Shown piece by piece: positions 56,101 to 62,688 of a stretch of 64,000 nucleotides of DNA. The stretch is from Phenylobacterium sp. GTDB lineage: Bacteria > Pseudomonadota > Alphaproteobacteria > Caulobacterales > Caulobacteraceae. Position 1 is the first letter of the stretch. Every line of letters starts with the position of its first letter. Under the pieces are notes generated by a model. It worked only from the letters and a program-made list of their open reading frames with translations. It ran no database searches and was not told the DNA's origin. Where the stretch lies: the NCBI RefSeq assembly GCF_019636135.1, contig NZ_JAHBYD010000002.1:186001-250000 (forward strand), given 5' to 3'. The translations under genes and the position numbers were made by a program.

Positions 56101-57177
56101 GCGGCCGTACTTCGCCCACGTCAGGCTGGCCTGGTGCTGGCGGTTGTTCGCATAGACCACGTGGCAGGACGCGCAGCCCGAGGAGCGGTAGTCGCCCGGC
56201 TGGTCGTTGGTGCCCAGGAACCAGGTGAAGGGGTCGTTCAGGCGCGTCTTGTGGATGTTCAGCAGCGGGATCGCCACGCGCAGGCCCGTGCCCGGGCCGC
56301 GGTTCGACTGCTTCAGGTCGGGCCGGCCCGGCTCCTCCAGGCGCTGCAGCGCGCCGTTGGCGTTGGGCAGGCCCACTTCGGCGAACTGGGTGTTGATGTT
56401 GCGGCCGCCGCGCTCGAACACGCGGAAGATGTCGCCGGGCGGCGTCACGTGCCAGGTCGGGGCCGGATAGAGCGCGGCGATCGCGCCGCGCCGGGCCTGC
56501 TCGGGCGTCACCGTGCCGGGCGGATTGCCGGGCGACAGCACCTTCGCGGGCTCGCCATGGGCCGTGTAGGCCTCGCCGAGGACGTAGTTCTTATAGGGCA
56601 GGATGCCGTTGTTGTAGGACGCGCCGCCGAAGAACATCGCGCCCGTCGCCATCAGCGAGCGCTCGGCCTTCTCGATCAGCTCCATGTGGCAGGCGCCGCA
56701 GGCCAGCCGGGCCACGCGGTAGTCCGATGGGTTCACGAAGCGGATGTACTCGGGGCTCTCCTTGTTCAGGAGCGTGTAGCTCTGCTTCGGGTTGGCCGAG
56801 CTCGGCCAATGCCAGGTCTTCGGGTACTTCGGCAGCACGTGGCCCTTGTCGCGCAGGCGCACGTACTCGGGCGAGGTCATCGCCAGGCCGGCGGGCGCGA
56901 TGACGTTCGGGTCGCCGCCGTGGCAGGACGTGCAGCCCAGCTTCACGGCTTCCGAGACGTGCATCGACTTGGCGTCGCTGTCGGTGTGGCACGAGACGCA
57001 GCCCTTGCTGGCGGCGTCGACCTCTTCGTCCGACATGCCGAGCTTGGCGGGGGCGGCCATCACGTAGCTGCGCTTGACCGGCTTTTCCGCCTCGCTGGCC
57101 TTGAGCGAGATGGGCGCGAGCACGGTCAGCGCCGCCAGCGCCCCCAGTCTCAGCCATTTCCGCCCGAATTTCAGCAT
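53200..57177 (-). CDS. Decaheme cytochrome c with C-terminal LVIVD-repeat domain
   Basis: A 1325-residue exported protein with a Sec signal (ISLKASEAEK) and no lipobox. The first 800 residues hold ten CxxCH sites: CVSCH, CTSCH, CGACH, CASCH, CMNCH, CADCH, CKDCH, CFTCH, CAGCH and CSDCH. The last 450 residues are LVIVD-type repeats, expected to fold as a beta-propeller: GGFRAYDVASI, GLILVNVNTL, GLVVVDLTDPLKP, GLEVLDVTRLDQP, GLVIVDVTNPERP and GLKVLQLTSP. It is the last gene of the four-gene operon, 7 bp after the beta-barrel gene. It is probably the main heme wire or terminal reductase; the substrate is unknown. Confidence 0.85.
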   Translation of the reverse strand: MLKFGRKWLRLGALAALTVLAPISLKASEAEKPVKRSYVMAAPAKLGMSDEEVDAASKGCVSCHTDSDAKSMHVSEAVKLGCTSCHGGDPNVIAPAGLAMTSPEYVRLRDKGHVLPKYPKTWHWPSSANPKQSYTLLNKESPEYIRFVNPSDYRVARLACGACHMELIEKAERSLMATGAMFFGGASYNNGILPYKNYVLGEAYTAHGEPAKVLSPGNPPGTVTPEQARRGAIAALYPAPTWHVTPPGDIFRVFERGGRNINTQFAEVGLPNANGALQRLEEPGRPDLKQSNRGPGTGLRVAIPLLNIHKTRLNDPFTWFLGTNDQPGDYRSSGCASCHVVYANNRQHQASLTWAKYGRDGMSAQVDPTIPKDQPGHPIKHYFTRAIPTAQCMNCHMHQPNMFMNTYLGYTMWDYEADAPFMWPERQKYPTTEEIRRVLDRNPEGAAPRGLWADLDFLRNVFDLNAKLKDTQFADYHGHGWNFRGIFKRDREGNLLDAEGRIVANDDPEKWRRKGEPEFPEVGKQAGKAVHMMDIHAEKGMQCADCHFAQDSHGSGLIMGEVANSVEIRCKDCHGTADAYPTLRTSGPAADVKGNDLTLLRNPDGQRRFEWVEQDGRRVLVQRSLLDPKLEWRIHLTKDSVDRSSPDFNARSARAKLMSRISQDGRPFAWGPGVAAGERAHKDEEMECFTCHSSWTTACAGCHLPIEANWKAKSHKYEGEETRNYATYNPQVARDDMYQLGVHSTVKGNTIAPVRSSSALVLSSTNVNRERIYNQQPPIAASGYSSQAFAPHFPHTVRKTETKTCSDCHVSAANDNNAIMAQLLLLGTNYVNFVGQNAWVGLDGAIEAVRVTEWSEPQAVFGSYLQRYAYPDYYKDHVETNGREIKDRVRGGPFPNGVTGHQEEESAEWIRKVSHKSGGAARCLQLRGEYMFVAEGKGGFRAYDVASIANKSVSQPIITAPFSAVGHDTRVASKNATCMALPTNQNIAPLRNEHMQQVKVKDAVTGQDTTLLDANQEQKFHPIYSYAVITDSEEGLILVNVNTLADGDPRNNKLKRAVTWNEGGVLKGARHVTLGGSIAYIAADAGLVVVDLTDPLKPRHVATVALPDVRASALQFRYLWVTTQRGLEVLDVTRLDQPRLVEGATIPLVDARRVYVARTYAYVAAKKDGLVIVDVTNPERPRTYRKFDAGGQLNDAEDVIVGSTNASLFAYVADGRNGLKVLQLTSPSSQPNFYGFSPKPMPELIAWAKTDGAALALSKGLDRDRAVDETGGQMAIFGRLGSRPFNRAEMERFFTDRWGRPYRVTDEPDMTAWLGVPVNRANADR

Positions 57178-57184
57178 CTTGCCC

Positions 57185-59110
57185 CTAGAAGGTGAGAATC
57201 GCGTTCAGTAGCACCGAATAGTATTGGTCGTGTCGGCCCCGGTTGGCGAACAGGTCCTTGAAGCCGGCGCCGGCGTCGAAGACCGCGCCCGAGGCGCGGA
57301 AGATGATGTTCTGCGTCACCATCGGCCGGTAGATCGCCGACACCGATGCGTCCCACCCCAGCGACTTCGGGATCGAGCCTTCCTGGCGCAGGTTCCGGAC
57401 GACCGCGGTGTCGACGAAGCCCAGGTGGTTCACGTTCACCGACAGCCGCAGTTGCGGCATGACGTCGAAGTCGGCGCCGCCGCCGACGAGCGTGGTGCCG
57501 GGGTTGTTGAAGTTGGACTGGCCCTCTTCCTTCGACGGCCGCAGCGAGTTCAGCACGCCGTTGCGCGCGTTGACGCCGATGAGCCGGCCGCCCCCGGCGA
57601 ACGGGATGGTCTGGCGGATCCAGTAGCTGGTGTCGGAGCCGGCGAACTGCGGGTTCTCGAAGATCGAGTCGAAGCCGCGCTCGGTGTTGTCGTAGGGGTT
57701 CTTGTCGCCCGAGGCGTAGAGCAGCGAGCCGCGCACCCGGATCCAGTCGAAGTCGATCGAGGGCTCCGCGGCCAGGAAGTAGCTGCGGATCTTGGCCTTG
57801 CGGTCGGTGAAGATCGAGTTCCGGTCCTCGCCGAAGGCGTAATAGGCCGAGGCGGTGATGTTGTAGCGGCCCCAGTGGCCGTCGGCGTTGTAGCCCAGGT
57901 AGGTCACGTCGTAGTCGCGGCCGCGCAGCGTGCCCAGGAGCGCGGGGCGCTGCGGGAAGCCGTTCTTGTCGACGTAGATCTCGTCGCCCTCGCGATTGCG
58001 GTTGTGGATCACCGTCACCTGCGAGGTGAGGCCCGGCACGGGCAGGTCCTGGCGGTAGAGGTTGCCCACGAACACCCAGTCGTCGCGGAGGCGCTGGGTG
58101 ACGTCGTTCAGGCCCGAGTTGGTGTCCTTCTCGATGCGCCAGAAGGCGGCGAGGTTGTACTGGAAGCGGTTGTTGTCGCGGTTGCCGAACAGGCGGACGC
58201 CGAGCTGGTTGTCCTGGAACAGGAAGCCGCGGAAGTCGCTGGAGAACGGCTGGATGCCGACGCGCACGCTGTCGAAGTCGTAGCGGTCGGAGACGTTGCG
58301 CAGGTGGTAGTCCAGGAACAGCTCCTGGACCCCGATGAAGGCGTCGTTCCGGTGCGACTTCCGGCTGGGCTCGACGTAGAGGACGCGCTTCTCGGGCACG
58401 TTGACGTAGTTGTCCTGGAAGGCCAGGGCGACGCGCAGCTCGTATTCGGGCGGCTTGTAGGCGGTGGAGCCCTTGATCAGCGAGGCGCCCACGATGAACG
58501 TCTGCGCCAGCACCAGGCTGGTCGACCGCCCGAAGACGTCCAGGCTGCCGGGCCGCTCGGTGGTCTGCACGCCCACGGGGATCGGGAAGGTCCGCGGCTC
58601 GACGACGGTGTCCGAGATGCCGGTCAGGGCGAGGAACAGGTCCTCCGTGCCCTTGATCGGGATGTCGCCCTTCCAGAAGTTCTGGTTGTAGGGGTCGTAC
58701 CAGCGCGGCTTGGACACGCCGAGACCGCCGGCCAGGCGCCAGCGATCCGGGACCGGCACTTCGTCGTGCGGGAAGGCTTCCGGCGGCGGCGCCCGCACCG
58801 CGCCCGGGTTGGTCTGCTGGATCTCCGGCTCGTAGGTCTGGATCCGGCCCGGCGGGCGGCGGCCTTCCAGCGGCGCGGCGTCGGCCGGGGCCGGCTCGGA
58901 GTCCGGCGGCGGGGCGGCCTCGGCCGGAGGCTGAGGCGCCGGCTCCTGAGCCGAGGAGTCGACGGCGGCCAGCACGGCCGCGGCCGGCGCGCCGGCCAGG
59001 CCACAGGCGGCCAGGATGTCGTCGATCGTCAGGCCATCGCCCGTCGCGGCCTCGGCCCGCCCGGCGAGGGCGGCGAAGGCGACGAACGCGAGGAGCGAGG
59101 CTTTCCGCAT
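57185..59110 (-). CDS. Outer-membrane beta-barrel protein of the multiheme operon
   Basis: A 641-residue protein with a Sec signal (RAEAATGDG), a Pro/Ala-rich periplasmic segment (residues about 50-110) and then a large beta-barrel rich in alternating aromatic strands (YELRVALAFQDNYVNVPEKRVLYVEPSRKS, YNADGHWGRYNITASAYYAFGEDRN). The C-terminus is Phe (LLNAILTF), the outer-membrane signal. No heme motif. Its place between a lipoprotein and a decaheme cytochrome suggests a porin partner like the MtrB/PioB role in porin-cytochrome conduits, though I see no sequence signature of those families. Confidence 0.75.
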   Translation of the reverse strand: MRKASLLAFVAFAALAGRAEAATGDGLTIDDILAACGLAGAPAAAVLAAVDSSAQEPAPQPPAEAAPPPDSEPAPADAAPLEGRRPPGRIQTYEPEIQQTNPGAVRAPPPEAFPHDEVPVPDRWRLAGGLGVSKPRWYDPYNQNFWKGDIPIKGTEDLFLALTGISDTVVEPRTFPIPVGVQTTERPGSLDVFGRSTSLVLAQTFIVGASLIKGSTAYKPPEYELRVALAFQDNYVNVPEKRVLYVEPSRKSHRNDAFIGVQELFLDYHLRNVSDRYDFDSVRVGIQPFSSDFRGFLFQDNQLGVRLFGNRDNNRFQYNLAAFWRIEKDTNSGLNDVTQRLRDDWVFVGNLYRQDLPVPGLTSQVTVIHNRNREGDEIYVDKNGFPQRPALLGTLRGRDYDVTYLGYNADGHWGRYNITASAYYAFGEDRNSIFTDRKAKIRSYFLAAEPSIDFDWIRVRGSLLYASGDKNPYDNTERGFDSIFENPQFAGSDTSYWIRQTIPFAGGGRLIGVNARNGVLNSLRPSKEEGQSNFNNPGTTLVGGGADFDVMPQLRLSVNVNHLGFVDTAVVRNLRQEGSIPKSLGWDASVSAIYRPMVTQNIIFRASGAVFDAGAGFKDLFANRGRHDQYYSVLLNAILTF

Positions 59111-59114
59111 GCCT

Positions 59115-61088
59115 TTACTTCCCCTGGCACACGTTCTGTTCGTTCGTGTCGAGGAAAGGCGCGAACGGACAGCCGACGTAGCGCAGGCGTGTCTGGGTAG
59201 GTCCGACGAGCAGGGTGTCGGACCGAATCGCTACCGGAGCGTTACCGATGGCGCCGCCGAGGCGGGCTCCGCCGTTGTGCGCGCCCAGGAACGAGATCAT
59301 GTCGTCCTGGTCGATGCCGTCGCCCGAGACGCCGATCGCGCCCACCAGTTGGCTGCCCCGATAGATCGGCACCGCGCCGGAAAAGATCTGCAGGCCGTTC
59401 TGCAACGGGTTCTGCCCGGGCGCCACGTCGGGCAGCGACGTGCAGCGCGCGGGCGTGTCCGTCGCCAGGCCGCCGCTGACGAAGCCCAGGTGCTGGCCGA
59501 GGTTTCCGAACACCAGCGCCGACTGCAGGCCGGTGGACAACGGGCTCCAGAGCGCGATCGGGCGCGACAGCGGGCCGTTCGGCCGGCCGACCTCGCCGTC
59601 CGGGAAATAGGGCCGCGCCAGGTTGCCGATCGACTTGGCGGCCAGGGCGTTCCTGCCCGTCAGGGCGGTGGCGTCGCCGAAGAAATCCCGCGTTTTCTGG
59701 ACGAAGCCCCGCACGTCGGCGCTGGGGTCGCCCAGCAGCTCGGCCGCCGCGCGCTGGCCCGACAGCAGGGCCACGGTGCGGGCCTTCTGCGCCGACACGT
59801 CGATGCCGAACACCGGCGCGTCGGGCGCGCGGACGATGCCGAGGATCTGGCCACGGCTGTCCACGACCGTCATCGAGACCTCTGCGCGGCTGTCGAGCGG
59901 GCGGCGGATCTGGCCGCGGGCGCGGCTCATGATCGTGAAGGCTTCTTCCAGGACCGCGCGGACCTCGGCGGCGCTGAGCGGCGTCAGGCCGTCGGCGGCG
60001 TCGGTGCCGCCACGGATCGGGAAGCGGTTGGCGCCGGCCCCGTCCGACAGCACCATGGCGCCGGCGATGGAGAACTCGGCGGCGGTCGCGAGGCGCAGTC
60101 CCGACGCCTCGGCGCCGTAGACCTGACCCGCGAGCGCGCCGGCTCCGGAGTAGTAGCCGGTCACCGGGGTGAACGCGCCGGCCGCGGCGCCGAGCGTCGA
60201 AAACGCCGGCGCGCTGGAGGGCGTGGTGCGCAGCGTGCCCGTCGAGGCGTCGGAGTAGCGGAGCGCCGTTCCGTCGACCGTGATCCGGTCGGCGCGCTGG
60301 TCGATGGGCGCGTCGAAGCCCACCGTCGCGGCGTAGGCGATGTTCTCCTCGTCGTCGGCGTCGACGTCGAGGATGTTCCTGTCGAAGCCGTAGTCGTTGT
60401 CGCCGACGACCCCGACGCCGCCGACCAGCGTGCCGTTCTTGTAGAGGGGGAAGCCGCCCGGATCGGCCGAGAGGCCCAGCGGCGTACGGCGCGGCCCGAC
60501 CGTGGTGCTCGCGGTGCGGGTCGTGACGTCGGAACACGGCAGCGACGAGAACTGCACGCCGAACAGCGGGCCGCCTTCGAGCCCGGCGGTGGACGGCGCG
60601 GGCGGGAAGTGCTCCTGCACGATCTGGCTGGCCGTGCGGGTCGAGAACGAGTTGCCGCCCGACGACGACAGGTAGGCGCCGGTGATGGCCTTGGCGATGG
60701 CGGCGCCCGCCGCCGGCACCGTCAGCCCCTGGGCGTCGGTGTTGACGCCGGTCGGACCCGCGCGGGTCACCGTCGTCGCCCGGGCGCCGGCCATGGAATA
60801 GACGGCCAGCACGTTGCCGACCCGGTCGGTGACCGCGATCACCACCGGCAGGTTGCGCGCACGCGCCTCGGCCACCGCCTGGGCGATGACCTGCTGGACG
60901 TCGGCTGTCGTGAGCGCCACGGCAGCAGGAAGCGTGTAGACGCCCGCGGGCGTCGGGCTCGGCGTGCCGGGCGTCGGCGGCGTGGTGGTCGTTCCGCCGC
61001 TTCCGCCGCCTCCCCCTCCTCCGCCGCCGCCGCAGGACGCGAGCGCCAAAGCGGCCAATGACACGGCCCAGCGCGTTACCGATCTCAT
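59115..61088 (-). CDS. GlcG/HbpS-like lipoprotein with duplicated domain
   Basis: A 657-residue lipoprotein: signal with lipobox LALASC, followed by a run of ten Gly and a Thr/Pro-rich linker. Residues about 55-230 and 340-640 each look like GlcG/HbpS heme-binding-like domains (PVVIAVTDRVGNVLAVYSM and SMTVVDSRGQILGIVRAPDA; LYKNGTLVGGVGVVGD and IYRGSQLVGAIGVSGD), implying an internal duplication. There is no CxxCH. The ATG at 61088 overlaps the stop of the c554-like gene. It may handle heme or a small ligand at the membrane for this operon. Confidence 0.78.
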   Translation of the reverse strand: MRSVTRWAVSLAALALASCGGGGGGGGGGSGGTTTTPPTPGTPSPTPAGVYTLPAAVALTTADVQQVIAQAVAEARARNLPVVIAVTDRVGNVLAVYSMAGARATTVTRAGPTGVNTDAQGLTVPAAGAAIAKAITGAYLSSSGGNSFSTRTASQIVQEHFPPAPSTAGLEGGPLFGVQFSSLPCSDVTTRTASTTVGPRRTPLGLSADPGGFPLYKNGTLVGGVGVVGDNDYGFDRNILDVDADDEENIAYAATVGFDAPIDQRADRITVDGTALRYSDASTGTLRTTPSSAPAFSTLGAAAGAFTPVTGYYSGAGALAGQVYGAEASGLRLATAAEFSIAGAMVLSDGAGANRFPIRGGTDAADGLTPLSAAEVRAVLEEAFTIMSRARGQIRRPLDSRAEVSMTVVDSRGQILGIVRAPDAPVFGIDVSAQKARTVALLSGQRAAAELLGDPSADVRGFVQKTRDFFGDATALTGRNALAAKSIGNLARPYFPDGEVGRPNGPLSRPIALWSPLSTGLQSALVFGNLGQHLGFVSGGLATDTPARCTSLPDVAPGQNPLQNGLQIFSGAVPIYRGSQLVGAIGVSGDGIDQDDMISFLGAHNGGARLGGAIGNAPVAIRSDTLLVGPTQTRLRYVGCPFAPFLDTNEQNVCQGK

Positions 61089-62467
61089 CTGAGGGACCTC
61101 GCCGCCTGGGCGACCTGGGTCAGGGCGTTCCGGAACGTGTCCGGGCTGTAGCTGTTGGGATCGCGCACCTGGGCGTAGGCGCGGTCGAGCTGCGGCCGCA
61201 CGCGGGCCGCCGCGCCGCGATCCACCTGACCCGACGCCACCAGCGCGTTCAGCAGGGTGTCGGCCGCCATCACCGCCTGGGCGCTGCCCGAGTAGTCGGT
61301 GTAGCGCCGCGACAGCTCGGTCGAGAGCACCGAGTCCAGGATCGCCAGCGTATCCGAGCGGGTGAAGCCGCGGGCGGCGAACGCGTCGGCGAGCGTGCGG
61401 GCGGTGCCGGCCAGCTTCACGGCGGCGCGCTGGGACTCGGCGCGGTCGCGGGCCAGGGCGGCGTGGAAGGCGCGCGAGTCGGCCTCGAGCCGCTGGGCCA
61501 GCGCCGGCGAGGTCACCCGCGCGGCGGCCTGCAGCATGATCATGTTCTCGTCGTTGAACGGCGGCTGGCCCGACGGGATCGGGCGGCCGGGGTTCGCCTC
61601 CCACTTCGGCCGCGCCTTGGGATCGTCCGAGATCTCGCGGTGGCAGCTATGGCAGTCGAAGAAGTAGAGCTCGGGGAAGGCCCCGCCGCTGCGGCCGCCC
61701 TCGCCGTACAGCGACAGCGCGCGGTCCAGCGCCATGGCCTGGCCCACGGCCCAGGTCTTCACGCCGCCCGCATAGCCCTTCCGCTGCACGTAGTCGGCGT
61801 CGACGTCCCAGTGGTTGATCATGCTCGAGAAGAGGTCGAGCTCGAAGGCGACGCGCGGGTGGCCCGCGGCCATGATCTGGTGGGTGACGAACTGGCCCGG
61901 CCGCGAGCTGCCGAAGTGGCAGTCCAGGCAGACGCCGGCGCGGACCTTCGGGTTCTCCAGCGCGCGCATGCCGTTGGCGACGTTGGCCGCATGCGTGCCG
62001 CCGACCGCGCGGTGGCTGGCGAGCCAGCCGGAGGCGCCGCCGTGGCAGGATTCACAGCCGACGCCGTCGCTGATCTGGAACTTGCCGCCGCGCATGACGC
62101 CCGGGTCGGCGTGGCAGCCCAGGCATTCCTTGGCGTTCTGCGCCGGGCCGATGCCCATCTTGCGCGCGATCGCCTGGGCGCGGGGCTCGGTCAGCACGCG
62201 CCAGGCGCGGCTGTGGGCGCCCGCGGCGCTGGAGGGGCTCTGCCAGGTGATGATCTCGTTCTGGCGGACGTTGACGCCCGAATCGACCTGGCGGCTGTGG
62301 CAACTGGAGCCGGCGCATGAGGCGACGCCCTCATGTACGCCCTTCATCGGCGCAGATTCCGTGGCGGCCGTGGCGGCGGGACCGCTCACGACCAAGAACG
62401 CCCCGACGACGGCGGCTGCGGCGACGCAAAGCGCGCCTACGACTCGCGACGCTCGTGCTCCCCCCAT
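61085..62467 (-). CDS. Pentaheme cytochrome c, c554-like
   Basis: A 460-residue exported cytochrome; the N-terminal helix ends near PAATAATESA. Five heme sites are seen: an expanded CAGSSCH (Cys51, Cys56, His57, a CX4CH motif), CLGCH, CESCHGG, CLDCH and CHSCH. The GCESCHGGASGW segment is typical of the cytochrome c554/NrfA-related fold. The last 150 residues are heme-free helices. The ATG at 62467 is preceded by a strong GGGAGGG; an in-frame GTG lies 21 bp upstream. It is the first gene of the operon and probably the periplasmic electron donor or acceptor. Confidence 0.83.
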   Translation of the reverse strand: MGGARASRVVGALCVAAAAVVGAFLVVSGPAATAATESAPMKGVHEGVASCAGSSCHSRQVDSGVNVRQNEIITWQSPSSAAGAHSRAWRVLTEPRAQAIARKMGIGPAQNAKECLGCHADPGVMRGGKFQISDGVGCESCHGGASGWLASHRAVGGTHAANVANGMRALENPKVRAGVCLDCHFGSSRPGQFVTHQIMAAGHPRVAFELDLFSSMINHWDVDADYVQRKGYAGGVKTWAVGQAMALDRALSLYGEGGRSGGAFPELYFFDCHSCHREISDDPKARPKWEANPGRPIPSGQPPFNDENMIMLQAAARVTSPALAQRLEADSRAFHAALARDRAESQRAAVKLAGTARTLADAFAARGFTRSDTLAILDSVLSTELSRRYTDYSGSAQAVMAADTLLNALVASGQVDRGAAARVRPQLDRAYAQVRDPNSYSPDTFRNALTQVAQAARSLR

Positions 62468-62688
62468 CGTCCCTCCCCCGGGCGCCACTGACGGCCGAGT
62501 CTTAGCGGGCTCGGCTCAGCTTCGGTAGCCCGAATACGCCACAATGGGACCAAATCCATATGGCGGCGCCTAGTCTCTGAGCGCGCCCTGCCCCCCCTTT
62601 TCGAGGGTTCGCCTGCCGAGAGTCTCCGCTTAACAACGTGTTTCGCGAACTGTAAGACGGACGGGTGTCGGGTGGTTGGGGGTAAGGC
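62468..62688. promoter_or_regulatory. Divergent promoter region of the multiheme operon and tpsB-like gene
   Basis: A 221-bp gap between divergent genes, locally less GC-rich than its surroundings, with a CCATATGG palindrome at 62556-62563. I could not identify specific promoter hexamers or a known regulator site. Confidence 0.35.

Noticed and set aside
53119..57195. Open frame of 1358 codons on the plus strand opposite the decaheme gene
   Set aside because: No recognisable domain and biased Val/Ala/Gly/His/Arg content; the minus strand carries ten heme motifs and LVIVD repeats.
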